DNA from: an uncultured Alphaproteobacteria bacterium
GTDB taxonomy: Bacteria; Pseudomonadota; Alphaproteobacteria; HIMB59
Assembly (NCBI GenBank): GCA_902613185.1
Contig: CACMGP010000001.1
Location: forward strand, 577,674 to 641,673
Length of the DNA: 64,000 nt
Reading direction: 5' to 3'
A model generated the notes under the pieces. That model saw only the letters and a list, made by a program, of their open reading frames with translations, made no database searches and was not told the DNA's origin. This document shows, in pieces, positions 44,584-54,327 of this stretch. How positions within the stretch are numbered: position 1 is the stretch's first letter; each line of letters starts with the position of its first letter. A program made the translations under genes and the position numbers.

Positions 44584-45384
44584 ATGAGGAATATAGTTAG
44601 TATTCAGTCTACTGTCTTAAATGATAAAGTTGGAAATCATGCCGCTCGATCAGTCTTGAGTGACAAAGGTTATAACATTTATGAGATACCGACTGTAATT
44701 TTAACATCTCATAAAGCTGTAAAGGGCACCCTTCAAATCAATAACAACAGTTTAAATCCATGGGTAATTTTTAATAAAATCAAGAAAACATATAAACTAA
44801 GCTTAAATGATTTAACAATTATTGGCTACACACCAAACTCAAAGATTTCAAAATCGATAGGTAAAATTATTAACAAGCAAAATAGAATTGTTTTAGACCC
44901 TGTAATGGGAGATATAGGAATAGGTTTGTATGTAGAAAAAGACGTTGCAAATTTTTTTAAAAAAGTAATTACAAAAGTAAAATATATTTCAGCAAATTTT
45001 TTTGAGTGGTCATACTTAAATAACAAAGATGTAAAAAACTATAGTATTAGCGAGATCATAACCGACCTCAAATCATTTACGAGGAAGTTTAATAGTCAAG
45101 TATTAATAAGAAGCATTCCAAAAAATAAAAAAATATTAAATATTATTTGTAATAAAAGAGAGGTTTTTGTCATAGAAACACCTTACATAAATTTTAAAGA
45201 AAGATTTCATGGAGCTGGTGATCAATCTACAGCTTTATATGCTCACTATATCTTTAAAAAAAATACAACAAGAGAAATACTAGAAAATGTTACGAATGAT
45301 ATTTATGATATTTTGCTAAAAAATAAAATACGTTCTAAAATAAGAAAAAAAAGATTTAAAGCTAAGAGCTTAAATAATCTTTGA
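44584..45384 (+). CDS. Pyridoxal/pyridoxine kinase (PdxY/PdxK type)
   Basis: A ribokinase-fold enzyme of 266 residues that phosphorylates vitamin B6 forms in the salvage pathway. It starts with IVSIQSTVLNDKVGNHAARS, has YTPNSKISKSIGKI and VLDPVMGDIGIGLYV, and ends with the catalytic Asp in FHGAGDQSTALYAHYIF (usually GTGD, here GAGD). The protein is somewhat diverged and Lys/Asn-rich. PLP made by it would serve the aminotransferase nearby. The end overlaps convergent asd by 23 bp. Confidence 0.85.
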   Translation: MRNIVSIQSTVLNDKVGNHAARSVLSDKGYNIYEIPTVILTSHKAVKGTLQINNNSLNPWVIFNKIKKTYKLSLNDLTIIGYTPNSKISKSIGKIINKQNRIVLDPVMGDIGIGLYVEKDVANFFKKVITKVKYISANFFEWSYLNNKDVKNYSISEIITDLKSFTRKFNSQVLIRSIPKNKKILNIICNKREVFVIETPYINFKERFHGAGDQSTALYAHYIFKKNTTREILENVTNDIYDILLKNKIRSKIRKKRFKAKSLNNL

Positions 45385-46393
45385 TCAAGATTTCTGCTAT
45401 TTGCACGGTGTTTAAAGCAGCTCCCTTTCTTAAATTATCAGACACGCACCAGAAATTAAGACCATTTGGAATAGTGGGGTCTCTTCTAATTCTGCTAACG
45501 TAAACAGGGTCTAAACCTGCAGATTCAATTGGAGTTACATACCCCTCATCAGCACGGTAATCAATCATTTTCAGTCCAGGGGATTTCTTAAAAATTTCTC
45601 TTATTTGGTCCTCATCATAAGGCTTTTCAAACTCGATGTTTACAGCTAGTGAATGAGATATAAATACTGGTACACGAACACAAGTTGCGGTTAGTTCAAT
45701 GTTTTGGTCAAGAATTTTTTTTGTTTCATTGTACATTTTCCACTCTTCTTTAGTTTGACCATCCTCTAAGAAAACATCTATATGAGGGATAATATTAAAA
45801 GCAATTTGTTTAGTAAATTTTTCTTTCACTACTGCTTCGTTAGCATAGATTGATTTAGTTTGATTGAATAATTCATCTGCAGCCTCTTTACCTGCACCAG
45901 ATACTGATTGATAAGTTGAGACGACAATTCTTTTAACTTTGAAATGATCATGCAAAGGTTTAATCGCAACTAGCATCCCCATAGTTGAGCAATTAGGATT
46001 AGAAATGATATTCTTTTTTCTAAAGTCTTTTAGCGCCTCAGGATTAACCTCAGCGACTACTAATGGGACATCTGGATCTGTTCGAAAATGAGAAGTATTG
46101 TCAATTACTATACAGCCTTGCTTGGCTGCTTTAGGAGCAAACTCACTTGAAACTTTCGCACCTGGTGAAAAAATAGCTATATCAGTATCAGAAAAATCAT
46201 ATTCAGCTAAATCTGCTACTACAACAGACTTGTTTTCTCCGTAATCAATTGTACTTCCTTTTGAACGAGAAGAAGCTAAAGCGATTAAATCAGAATATTG
46301 AATTTCTTTTTCATCAATAATATCTAAAACCTCTCTACCGACATTTCCAGTTGCTCCGACAACAGCAATTTTAGGTTTTTTGGAAGAAGCCAA
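45362..46393 (-). CDS. asd: Aspartate-semialdehyde dehydrogenase
   Basis: Reduces aspartyl phosphate to aspartate semialdehyde for lysine, threonine and methionine synthesis. The 343 residues begin with VVGATGNVGREVLDIIDEK and have the catalytic Cys in IISNPNCSTMGMLVAIKPL, then YQSVSGAGKEA and the His segment ISHSLAVNIEF. It is the last gene of the ffh-rpsP-rimM-trmD-rplS-leuCDB-asd run, starting 1 bp after leuB. leuB-asd adjacency is common in alphaproteobacteria. Confidence 0.96.
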   Translation of the reverse strand: MASSKKPKIAVVGATGNVGREVLDIIDEKEIQYSDLIALASSRSKGSTIDYGENKSVVVADLAEYDFSDTDIAIFSPGAKVSSEFAPKAAKQGCIVIDNTSHFRTDPDVPLVVAEVNPEALKDFRKKNIISNPNCSTMGMLVAIKPLHDHFKVKRIVVSTYQSVSGAGKEAADELFNQTKSIYANEAVVKEKFTKQIAFNIIPHIDVFLEDGQTKEEWKMYNETKKILDQNIELTATCVRVPVFISHSLAVNIEFEKPYDEDQIREIFKKSPGLKMIDYRADEGYVTPIESAGLDPVYVSRIRRDPTIPNGLNFWCVSDNLRKGAALNTVQIAEILIKDYLSS

Positions 46394-46394
46394 C

Positions 46395-47477
46395 TTAAAT
46401 TCTCTCGATTATTAAATCGCCCATTTTAGAGCAGGAAACAAGAGTTTGGTCTTCATTTGTATAAATATCACCAGTTCTATAACCCTCAGAAAGAATTTGT
46501 TGGACAGCGCTTTCTACTTTATTTGACAAGTCTGGTTTATTGAGATTATATTTTAACATCATAGACAAACTTAAAATGGTAGCAATTGGATTTGCTTTAT
46601 CTTGACCTGCAATATCAGGTGCGCTTCCATGAACAGGCTCAAAAAGTCCATGTCTTTTGCCATTTTTTTCTTCACCCAATGATGCCGATGGTAACATTCC
46701 AAGCGAACCAGTCAGCATAGCAGCACAATCACTCAGCAGATCTCCAAAAAGATTATCTGTAACTATTACATCAAACTGTTTTGGGTTTCTAACAAGTTGC
46801 ATGGCACAATTATCTGCTAACATATTTTCTAGTATAATGTCTGAAAAATCTTTATGAGTTTCTTTCACAATCTCTCTCCAGAGTACGCCTGTTTCCATAA
46901 CGTTAGCTTTCTCAACAGATGTTACTTTATTATTTCTTTTTCTGGCTAAATCAAAAGCAACTCTAGCAATTCTATCGATTTCGTAATCATGATAAATTTG
47001 TGTGTCAATCGCTCTCTTACCATTTGGTGTGTCTTCAATTCCTCGAGGTTGACCAAAATATACACCACCAGTCAATTCTCTTACAATCATAATATCTAAA
47101 TTATTTACCACTTCATTTTTTAAAGTTGAAGCTGAAACAAGAGCATCAAAAACTAAAGCAGGTCTCAGATTAGCAAAAAGTTCTAATTCTTTCCTCAAAC
47201 CTAAAAGTCCAGCCTCTGGTCTTTTTGATCTTTCAACGTCATCCCACTTTGATCCACCAACTGCTCCCAATAATATAGCATCTGAATTTTTTGCTTTCTC
47301 TAAAACAGAGTTAGTTAAAGGTTCGCCATTAACATCATATGAAGCGCCTCCAACCAAATCTTTTTCATAGCTAGCATTAAGGCCTTGCTCATTTAATTTT
47401 TCAATTACTCTAATTGCTTGATCAGCAACTTCCACACCTATGCCATCTCCTGGCAAAACTAGAATTTTAGAACTCAT
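46395..47477 (-). CDS. leuB: 3-isopropylmalate dehydrogenase
   Basis: Oxidative decarboxylation of 3-isopropylmalate in leucine synthesis, using NAD+ and a divalent metal. The 360 residues show LPGDGIGVEVADQAIRVI, the substrate Arg region (LRKELELFANLRPA), MIVRELTGGVYFG and the metal-binding VTDNLFGDLLSD. It is packed between leuD and asd with 0 and 1 bp gaps. Confidence 0.97.
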   Translation of the reverse strand: MSSKILVLPGDGIGVEVADQAIRVIEKLNEQGLNASYEKDLVGGASYDVNGEPLTNSVLEKAKNSDAILLGAVGGSKWDDVERSKRPEAGLLGLRKELELFANLRPALVFDALVSASTLKNEVVNNLDIMIVRELTGGVYFGQPRGIEDTPNGKRAIDTQIYHDYEIDRIARVAFDLARKRNNKVTSVEKANVMETGVLWREIVKETHKDFSDIILENMLADNCAMQLVRNPKQFDVIVTDNLFGDLLSDCAAMLTGSLGMLPSASLGEEKNGKRHGLFEPVHGSAPDIAGQDKANPIATILSLSMMLKYNLNKPDLSNKVESAVQQILSEGYRTGDIYTNEDQTLVSCSKMGDLIIERI

Positions 47478-48086
47478 TTAAGTATCTTTAAATAACCAAG
47501 GTTTTTTATTTTTTTTATCCTCTTCATAAGCATTTATTTTGTCTTGGTAACCAAGAGTAATGCCTATATCGTCTAATCCCTGCAAAAGTCTTTCTTTTCT
47601 GAATTCTTCAATTTCAAAATTGATTGAATGATTGCCAGCTTTAATGATTTGCTCCGGAAGGTCAATATTGAACTCAATTTGATTTTTAGCTGCTGTCATT
47701 AACTTATCAAGGTTTTCAGGACTGACAACAATCGGTAAAATTCCATTTTGAAAGCAATTGTTATAAAAAATATCTGCAAAACTTGTTGAAATTACGCATC
47801 TTATTCCAAAATCTTTAAGAGACCAAGGTGCGTGCTCTCTACTTGATCCACAACCAAAATTATCACCAGCAACCAAAATTTTTGACTGATCAAAAGGAGA
47901 TGTATTCAAAACAAAATCTTTAATGAGGTTTCCATCGTTATCATATCTCATCTCATAAAACAAACTTACACCAAGACCAGTTCTTTTAATTGTTTTGAGA
48001 AATTGCTTTGGGATGATCATATCAGTATCGATATTAACAATTGGTAAAGGAGCTGCGATACCTTTTAAAGAATGAAACTTATCCAT
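47478..48086 (-). CDS. leuD: 3-isopropylmalate dehydratase small subunit
   Basis: Swivel-domain partner of LeuC; together they isomerise 2- to 3-isopropylmalate. The 202 residues contain [19 protein letters not shown] and the substrate-binding [20 protein letters not shown]. It ends at the base next to the leuB start and starts 1 bp after leuC, so all three leu genes are one translational block. Confidence 0.97.
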   Translation of the reverse strand: MDKFHSLKGIAAPLPIVNIDTDMIIPKQFLKTIKRTGLGVSLFYEMRYDNDGNLIKDFVLNTSPFDQSKILVAGDNFGCGSSREHAPWSLKDFGIRCVISTSFADIFYNNCFQNGILPIVVSPENLDKLMTAAKNQIEFNIDLPEQIIKAGNHSINFEIEEFRKERLLQGLDDIGITLGYQDKINAYEEDKKNKKPWLFKDT

Positions 48087-48087
48087 T

Positions 48088-49497
48088 TTATGTAAAATCT
48101 CTTATGTCTGAAATATTTCCAGTTATAGCAGATGCTGCAGCAAGCTCAGGACTCATTAAATGAGTTCTACCGCCTCGGCCTTGTCTGCCTTCAAAATTTC
48201 TATTAGAAGTTGATGCGCACCTTTCACCTGGTTTTAATTGATCGGGATTCATACCAAGGCACATTGAACATCCAGCCTCTCTCCATTCAAAGCCAGCATC
48301 TTTTAAGATTATATCAATTCCTTCTTCTTCTGCTTGTTTTTTAACTAAGCCTGATCCTGGTACTATCATTGCTTGAACGTGTGAAGCAATCTTTTTGTCC
48401 TTAACAATAGATGCAACTTTTCTTAAATCCTCAATTCGACCATTTGTGCAAGAGCCAATAAATATTTTATCTAATTTTATGTCTGTAATTTTTGTTCCGG
48501 GCTTAAGACCCATATACTCAAGTGATCTTTCAATACTTTTCTTTTTATTTTCTGTTTTAGCACTACTTGGATTTGGCACCGTGCCTTTCACTGACACAAC
48601 ATCCTCAGGGCTAGTTCCCCATGTCACCATTGGGTCAATTTCTGAACTATCTATAACTATTTCATGATCGTAATTTGCATCATTATCTGAGGGAAGAGAT
48701 GACCAGTATTCTACTGCTTGATCCCAGTGTTCAGTTCCAGGGGCATAAGGTCTGCCTTTTATATAATTAAAAGTTGTTTGATCTGGGCTAATTAATCCAG
48801 CGCGAGCACCAGCTTCAATGCTCATATTACAAATAGTCATTCTGCCTTCCATAGAAAGGCCCATGATAGATGAACCAGCATACTCAATTACATGACCAGT
48901 TCCCCCAGCGGTTCCAATTTTTCCAATTATGTACAAGATTAAATCTTTAGAATTTACTCCAAAAGGAAGTTCACCATTGACCGAAATTCTCATATTTTTT
49001 GCAGGATTTTGAACAATTGTTTGCGTAGCCAGAACATGCTCAACTTCACTTGTTCCGATACCAAAAGCGAGAGCTCCGAAAGCTCCATGGGTAGACGTGT
49101 GACTGTCACCACAGACAATTGTCATGCCCGGTTGGGTAATTCCCTGCTCAGGACCAATGATGTGAACAATACCTTGTCTTTGGTCCATTAAATCAAAATA
49201 TTGAATTCCATGCTCTTTAGTGTTTTTTGCTAAAGTTTCGACTTGAATTTTACTTTGTGGGTCCTCAATATTTTGTCTATTTATAGTAGGAACATTATGG
49301 TCTGCGACAGCTATCGTAGCCTCTGGTCTATGAACAGGACGGTTGGATAGTTTTAATCCTTCGAAAGCTTGAGGGCTAGTTACTTCATGAACTAAATGAC
49401 GATCAATATATAAAAGATTAGTCCCATCTTCTCTTTGACCGACAAGATGCTCAGACCAGATTTTATCAAAAAGTGTTTTTGGGCCTTGGTTGCTCAA
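48088..49497 (-). CDS. leuC: 3-isopropylmalate dehydratase large subunit
   Basis: Aconitase-family subunit with a [4Fe-4S] cluster. The 469 residues contain [20 protein letters not shown] and the three cluster Cys (one in [15 protein letters not shown], two in [13 protein letters not shown]). It begins 10 bp after the ribosomal protein gene rplS with no terminator, so leucine genes follow the translation operon. I saw no leucine-rich leader peptide that would mark classical attenuation. Confidence 0.97.
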   Translation of the reverse strand: MSNQGPKTLFDKIWSEHLVGQREDGTNLLYIDRHLVHEVTSPQAFEGLKLSNRPVHRPEATIAVADHNVPTINRQNIEDPQSKIQVETLAKNTKEHGIQYFDLMDQRQGIVHIIGPEQGITQPGMTIVCGDSHTSTHGAFGALAFGIGTSEVEHVLATQTIVQNPAKNMRISVNGELPFGVNSKDLILYIIGKIGTAGGTGHVIEYAGSSIMGLSMEGRMTICNMSIEAGARAGLISPDQTTFNYIKGRPYAPGTEHWDQAVEYWSSLPSDNDANYDHEIVIDSSEIDPMVTWGTSPEDVVSVKGTVPNPSSAKTENKKKSIERSLEYMGLKPGTKITDIKLDKIFIGSCTNGRIEDLRKVASIVKDKKIASHVQAMIVPGSGLVKKQAEEEGIDIILKDAGFEWREAGCSMCLGMNPDQLKPGERCASTSNRNFEGRQGRGGRTHLMSPELAAASAITGNISDIRDFT

Positions 49498-49507
49498 GAT
49501 AATACTT

Positions 49508-50179
49508 TTAGCTTTTAGTTTCTGCCTCTTCTATTTTTTTCTCTACAGGCTTTTCCTCTTTTGGCTCATCTTCAACTTTGGGTTCTTCTTGTGATAATGA
49601 TTCCTCTGATTTAGTTCCTTTAATTTCTTCTTTAGAGTTGTCTTCAGACTTAGGGGCTTCTTGAGATGAAGTTTCCTCTGTTTTAGTCTCTTTAACTTCT
49701 TCCTTTGGTGTTTCGTCAGTTACAGGTGTATCTGATTTATTTTCTTCAGTACTAACCTCTGAAATTTCTTCAGCATCTTCGATTGTGGATACAAATTGGT
49801 TATCATCATATGATCGACCGTCAGTTCTTTCTGCAATTCTTGCTTTTTTACCAGACAAACCTCTTAGATAATATAATTTAGCTCTTCTTACATCACCAAC
49901 TTTTACACGTTCGATTGAGTCGATAACATTACTATATAGTGGAAAGACCCTTTCAACACCTTCACCACTAGAAATTTTTCTAACAGTAAATGAAGAATTA
50001 AGACCGTTATTTTTTTTACCAATACAGACACCTTGAAATGCTTGCACTCTCTCTTTATTTCCTTCTTTAATCTTAACGTTAACTTTGACAGTGTCGCCTG
50101 GCGCGAAGTCTGAAACCTTAGAACTTTTTAAAATCTGCTGAATTTGTGATTGTTCGTAATTTTTAATAATTTCATTCAT
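49508..50179 (-). CDS. rplS: Ribosomal protein bL19 with long acidic C-terminal repeat tail
   Basis: Large-subunit protein at the 30S-50S interface. The start chosen is ATG 50177-50179 ([20 protein letters not shown]) because a GGAG lies 9 nt upstream of it; an ATG four codons earlier has none. The first 120 or so residues are a normal L19 ([37 protein letters not shown]). About 100 further residues form an acidic Glu/Lys/Ser/Thr tail with a repeat of about 23 residues ([19 protein letters not shown], then [19 protein letters not shown]). Normal L19 is about 115-130 residues. Confidence 0.95.
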   Translation of the reverse strand: MNEIIKNYEQSQIQQILKSSKVSDFAPGDTVKVNVKIKEGNKERVQAFQGVCIGKKNNGLNSSFTVRKISSGEGVERVFPLYSNVIDSIERVKVGDVRRAKLYYLRGLSGKKARIAERTDGRSYDDNQFVSTIEDAEEISEVSTEENKSDTPVTDETPKEEVKETKTEETSSQEAPKSEDNSKEEIKGTKSEESLSQEEPKVEDEPKEEKPVEKKIEEAETKS

Positions 50180-50229
50180 TGTGTGCTCCATCCAATATTA
50201 ATATATGGGTGGTATCAGAGCGGCATATT

Positions 50230-50955
50230 CTACTCATTTTTGTTTTTTTTTAAATAGTTTTTAAATAAATCTGGTCTATTTTTTTCAGTATTTTCCAACG
50301 AATTTTGGTTTTTCCAAAGATCTATATCAGCATGTTTACCGCTCACGAGTATGGAAGGTACTTCTATTTCTGAATGATCAGGGGTTATCCATGGGTTTGG
50401 TCTAGTGAATTGATCATGTTCAACTAGTCCATTTTGAAATGACTCAATAGTGTGGGTATCATTATTTCCAAGAACACCAGGTTGGAGTCTCATTAACGCC
50501 TCAATAAATAATAATGATGCTATCTCTCCTCCGTTTAAGATGACATCGCTCACAGAAATTTCTTGAAATTCATAATAATCAATTACTCTTTGGTCAATGC
50601 CCTCATATCTACCATTTAGCAAAATAAAATCTTTATTTAAATTATAATTAGTTAATTTTTTTTGAGTGAGTTTTTTACCTTTGGCAGAAAAACATATTTT
50701 AATACAGCTATTTAATTCATTTTTATTAAAGTTTGCTTCGATAGATTTTGAAATTATATCAGGTCTTAATACCATACCTGCGCCACCACTAAATGGTTTG
50801 TCATCAACAGAGTTCGCAGATAAATCACTGTAATCTCTTATGTTAATAGTATTGATTTCGAAATGATTTTTTGACAGAGCTTTGCCCAACAAGCCATGTT
50901 GTAAAATTCCAGGAAAAACTTCTGGGAATAAAGTAAGGATATTGAATTTTACCAT
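50230..50955 (-). CDS. trmD: tRNA (guanine37-N1)-methyltransferase
   Basis: SPOUT-family enzyme that makes m1G37 in tRNAs and prevents +1 frameshifting. The 241 residues begin FNILTLFPEVFPGILQHGLL, have GGAGMVLRPDII, the SAM knot ILLNGRYEGIDQRVIDYYEF and SDVILNGGEIASLLFIEALM. Its start overlaps the rimM stop by 1 nt (TAATG). The gene sits between rimM and rplS in the conserved ribosomal operon. Confidence 0.97.
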   Translation of the reverse strand: MVKFNILTLFPEVFPGILQHGLLGKALSKNHFEINTINIRDYSDLSANSVDDKPFSGGAGMVLRPDIISKSIEANFNKNELNSCIKICFSAKGKKLTQKKLTNYNLNKDFILLNGRYEGIDQRVIDYYEFQEISVSDVILNGGEIASLLFIEALMRLQPGVLGNNDTHTIESFQNGLVEHDQFTRPNPWITPDHSEIEVPSILVSGKHADIDLWKNQNSLENTEKNRPDLFKNYLKKNKNE

Positions 50956-51452
50956 TAATTTTTAATTATAATTTTTTTTTCTTTAATATTTACAAATGGA
51001 AAGTTTTGTTCAGTAAATCTGAAAAATTCCTTTTTTTTACTTTTAATAAAATATATTTCCAATAAATCCCCTGCACCAAAATTTACAACTGAAGCAACTT
51101 CTCCAACTCTCTGGTCTTTATTATCAAATACCTCAAGGCCCTCTAAATCATGGAAATAATATTCATTTCCTTTTATTGGTGATAGTTGTTCTTTTTTTAA
51201 AAAAATTTTTTTATTAACAAACTTTTCAATGTCTGTTCTATTATTTATTTCGTCGATTGTTATAAGTGGGCTTTTTTTATCAAAAGATACTAGTTTTAAG
51301 TTAACAGTTTTTTCATTATCTAAATAAAATATTTTAAATTGATTTACATCACGATCATCATTTAAATAACTGTGAAACCTTAGCAGACCCTTAGTTCCTT
51401 TAGGTCTGCCAATTACACCAACTTGTATGAAACACTTCTCAAATGGAGTCAC
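50955..51452 (-). CDS. rimM: Ribosome maturation factor RimM
   Basis: Assists 30S head assembly and binds uS19. The 165 residues start with the N-terminal barrel (QVGVIGRPKGTKGLLRFHSY) and end with the PRC-barrel (YYFHDLEGLEVFDNKDQRVG, FVNIKEKKIIIKN). It lies 6 bp after rpsP and is coupled to trmD. Sequence is somewhat diverged, as usual for this gene. Confidence 0.94.
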   Translation of the reverse strand: MTPFEKCFIQVGVIGRPKGTKGLLRFHSYLNDDRDVNQFKIFYLDNEKTVNLKLVSFDKKSPLITIDEINNRTDIEKFVNKKIFLKKEQLSPIKGNEYYFHDLEGLEVFDNKDQRVGEVASVVNFGAGDLLEIYFIKSKKKEFFRFTEQNFPFVNIKEKKIIIKN

Positions 51453-51458
51453 AAGTAA

Positions 51459-52052
51459 TTACTCTTTAGTTTCGGGTTTATCCTCTGAAAACTCAGTTGA
51501 ACCCTCTTCCTCTTTAGGCTCTTCTTTTGCAGGAGCTTCTTCTTTCTTTTCCTCCGGCTCAGAAGTCTCTTCTGTCTTTACCTCTTCAGCTGGTTTTTCA
51601 GATGCTGCTTTTTCAACAGGCGGTTGTTCTTCTGTGGTAGCTACCTCCTCAGTAGGTTTTTCATCCTCTGCTTTAGCTGCTTCTTCAGTAGCTTTTGCAT
51701 CTTCAGCAGCTTTTGATGCTGCTTCTTCTTTAGCTTTAACTCTTTCTTGAGCCTTTGCCTTTGGTAAATGCTTTTTTGTTTTCTCAGTTATTTTTGGAGC
51801 TCCCATCATTCCTAATTCAGATAGAATTTTTTGAACTCTTTCTGTTGGCAGCGCTCCAACCTTAAGCCAATGTTCAACTCTTTCTTTGCTAAGCATTACT
51901 CTTTCCTTGTGATCCTTGGGAACCATTGGATTGAAGTTGCCAATTTTTTCAATGAAGTTACCATCTCTTGGTGCTCTCTCATCTGCAACCACAATTCTAT
52001 AGAAAGGTCTTTTTTTTGAACCTCCTCTTGCTAGTCTTATTTTTGTCGCCAT
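51459..52052 (-). CDS. rpsP: Ribosomal protein bS16 with Ala/Glu/Lys-rich C-terminal tail
   Basis: Small-subunit assembly protein. The first 100 residues are a normal S16 ([40 protein letters not shown]). The remaining 95 or so are low-complexity Ala/Glu/Lys/Pro sequence (for example [20 protein letters not shown]), far beyond the usual 80-110 residues of the family. The antisense of this tail makes a long Ser-rich false frame. Two ribosomal proteins of this same operon carry such tails. It follows ffh by 18 bp. Confidence 0.95.
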   Translation of the reverse strand: MATKIRLARGGSKKRPFYRIVVADERAPRDGNFIEKIGNFNPMVPKDHKERVMLSKERVEHWLKVGALPTERVQKILSELGMMGAPKITEKTKKHLPKAKAQERVKAKEEAASKAAEDAKATEEAAKAEDEKPTEEVATTEEQPPVEKAASEKPAEEVKTEETSEPEEKKEEAPAKEEPKEEEGSTEFSEDKPETKE

Positions 52053-52070
52053 GATTTCTCCCTTCTGTAT

Positions 52071-53423
52071 TTATTCAATCGTTGGCATTTGGTTTCCGCC
52101 TAATAAACTTTTTATTTTATTTGCAAAACCTGGTTTTTGAGCTTGTTTCATAAGTTTTTTAGTTTGCTCAAATTGTTTTAAAAGCCTGTTGACCTCGTGT
52201 ACCTGTCTACCAGACCCTGTTGCTATTCTTCTTTTTCTTGAAGCTTTTAGTAAATCAGGATCAACTCTTTCTTCTCTTGTCATTGAGCAAATAATTGCTA
52301 TTTGATGATCAATAACTTTTTCGTCAAAATCTCCACTCTCCATCATATTTTTAATTTTGCTGACACCTGGCATGTGTGACATTAGTCCAGACATTCCGCC
52401 CATTTTTTTCATTTGAGTAAACTGTTTTAAAAGATCATTCATATTGAATTTCCCACTCATCATCTGAGATTGGAGATTTTCCATTTCTTTTTGATCAAAA
52501 TCTTTTTGTGCTTTTTCAACTAATGAAACAACATCTCCCATACCAAGAATTCTAGAAGCTATTCTCTCGGGGTGAAAAACTTCAAAATCTTCAATATTCT
52601 CTCCTGATCCGAAGAAACGAATTGGCAAACCTGTTTGATATTTTGCTGAGAGTGCAACTCCTCCTCTTGGATCTGAGTCTAATCTTGTTAATATGAATCC
52701 AGTAAGTGGTGCTGTGGAGTTAAAAGACTCTACAACGCTTAGGGCTTGTTGACCCATCATTGAGTCTAAAACAAGTAAATTCTCTTGTGGTTTTGCTAGA
52801 TCATGAATTGTTTTAAGTTCTAAGAGTAATTCCTCATCTGTACTAATTCGACCTGAGGTATCTATAATTAAAACATCCGATAAGAGTTTTTTACTTTGTT
52901 CAAGTGCATTATTGACAATATCTTTTACATTTTCATTTATTGGCTCGATAAACTGAGTATTATTTTTTTGAGATAAAATACGAAGTTGGTCTATAGCGGC
53001 TGGTCTTCTTAAATCTGTTGACACAAGTGCTACAGATTTATTAAGAGAATTTTGACAGTAATGAGCGAGTTTTGCAATTGATGTTGTTTTACCTGCACCC
53101 TGCAGACCACACATTAAAAAAGTTGAGGGTTTATTTTTAAAGTTTAGCTCGCTACTTTGAACACCAAGTATTGCTGTTAGTTCATCGCTTACTATTTTAA
53201 TTATTTGTTGTCCTGGCTGGACGTTTTCAATTACTTTTTGACCAAGTGCTTTTTCTTGGATTTTTTTAATAAGATCTTTAGATGCTTTAAGAGAGACATC
53301 TGCCTCTAACAAAGCAACTCTAACCTCTCGCAGGGTTGTCTCTAAATCTTTTTCAGTGATAGCACCTTTATTTGAGAGACCTTGAAAAATTCCGGTTATC
53401 TTATTTGTTATATTTTCTAACAT
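52071..53423 (-). CDS. ffh: Signal recognition particle protein Ffh
   Basis: GTPase that binds signal sequences and SRP RNA. The 450 residues have the N domain, G domain (CGLQGAGKTTSIAKLAHYC, LIDTSGRISTDEELL in the form IDTSGR, LTRLDSDPRGGVAL) and a Met-rich M domain (MSGKFNMNDLLKQFTQMKKM, ATGSGRQVHEVNRLLKQFEQ). IDTSGR replaces the usual DTAGR. It is the first gene of the nine-gene run and is preceded by a terminator-like hairpin. Its partners ffs and ftsY are also in this window. Confidence 0.97.
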   Translation of the reverse strand: MLENITNKITGIFQGLSNKGAITEKDLETTLREVRVALLEADVSLKASKDLIKKIQEKALGQKVIENVQPGQQIIKIVSDELTAILGVQSSELNFKNKPSTFLMCGLQGAGKTTSIAKLAHYCQNSLNKSVALVSTDLRRPAAIDQLRILSQKNNTQFIEPINENVKDIVNNALEQSKKLLSDVLIIDTSGRISTDEELLLELKTIHDLAKPQENLLVLDSMMGQQALSVVESFNSTAPLTGFILTRLDSDPRGGVALSAKYQTGLPIRFFGSGENIEDFEVFHPERIASRILGMGDVVSLVEKAQKDFDQKEMENLQSQMMSGKFNMNDLLKQFTQMKKMGGMSGLMSHMPGVSKIKNMMESGDFDEKVIDHQIAIICSMTREERVDPDLLKASRKRRIATGSGRQVHEVNRLLKQFEQTKKLMKQAQKPGFANKIKSLLGGNQMPTIE

Positions 53424-53432
53424 TTAAAAAAT

Positions 53433-53465
53433 AAAAAAAATCGGCGAATGATACTCATCGGCCGA
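53433..53465 (-). terminator. Terminator-like hairpin immediately upstream of ffh
   Basis: On the reverse strand TCGGC pairs with GCCGA (53461-53465 and 53441-53445), with an inner ATGA/TCAT pair, followed by eight T's (53440-53433). The ffh ATG follows 10 nt later. As dapF is divergent, the only transcript this could stop is one heading into ffh from a promoter within about 50-90 bp. On the plus strand CTAATTTTT follows the hairpin, so it could also act that way. Either an attenuator in the ffh leader or an insulator. Confidence 0.6.
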
Positions 53466-53514
53466 CTAATTTTTCCTTTATTTAGTGAGGAATTTATATC
53501 ACTATAGCTGGTCT

Positions 53515-54327
53515 ATGAAAATACCTTTTATGAAAGCTCAAGGAGCAGGAAATGACTTTATTATTGTGGATAAAAACGTTGATTTCATTAGAAAGTCAAA
53601 AAAAGTTATTAAAAAACTTTGCGACAGGCGTTTTGGGGTAGGTTGCGATCAATTAATTTTATTAAAAAAAATTAATTCATATTATCAAGTTACATTTTAT
53701 AACTCAGATGGCTCACTTGGTAAAAATTGTGGGAATGGATTGCGATGTGTCTACAAATTTTTAGTTGAAGTAAAAAAAGTTAAAAGGGCAGTCATAAAAA
53801 CGCATAAATTTTTACATTTTGGTAAAAAAACTCAAAAGGAATACAAAATCAATGTTGGGGAAGTAACTTTAGATTGGAAAAAAATTCCTTTATCAAAAAA
53901 AATGGACTCTCAAAGTATTCAAATTAAAAGAATAAAGATACCTGGGTTAATAAAAATAATGGGGGCAAATATTGGAAACCCTCATTGTGTAGTATTAGTA
54001 AAGAATTTAAAGCTAATTAAATTAAATATGTTAGGGCCTTCACTTGTAAAAAATAAATTATTTCCTGATCAAGCTAATATTACTTTTGTAGAGGTATTAA
54101 AAAAATCTAAAGTGAAAGTATTATTTTGGGAGAGAGGTGGCGGACATACACTAGCATGTGGTTCAGGAACTTGTGCTACTGCTTTTGTTTTAAATCATAA
54201 TGACTTTGTGTCCTCTAAAATAGAAGTGGTTACTGAACGATCAGTATTAAAAACAGAAATCAAGGACAAGATGGTATTCCTTCAAGGCCCTGCAGAGTTA
54301 GTTTATCAATCATCGATTAATATTTAA
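53515..54327 (+). CDS. dapF: Diaminopimelate epimerase
   Basis: Interconverts LL- and meso-diaminopimelate for lysine and peptidoglycan. I chose the ATG at 53515 (MKIPFMKAQGAGNDFIIVDK), matching the family start; ten more residues upstream are unlike the family. The catalytic Cys pair is in NSDGSLGKNCGNGLRC and ERGGGHTLACGSGTCATAF. The 270 residues are Lys-rich. It is adjacent to mtaB (TAAATG), the classical alphaproteobacterial order dapF-mtaB-ftsY. Confidence 0.95.
   Translation: MKIPFMKAQGAGNDFIIVDKNVDFIRKSKKVIKKLCDRRFGVGCDQLILLKKINSYYQVTFYNSDGSLGKNCGNGLRCVYKFLVEVKKVKRAVIKTHKFLHFGKKTQKEYKINVGEVTLDWKKIPLSKKMDSQSIQIKRIKIPGLIKIMGANIGNPHCVVLVKNLKLIKLNMLGPSLVKNKLFPDQANITFVEVLKKSKVKVLFWERGGGHTLACGSGTCATAFVLNHNDFVSSKIEVVTERSVLKTEIKDKMVFLQGPAELVYQSSINI

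Noticed and set aside
51427..51750. Ser-rich 107-codon plus-strand frame opposite rpsP
   Set aside because: It is the antisense reading of the Glu/Ala/Lys-rich tail of bS16; composition is explained by the complementary strand.
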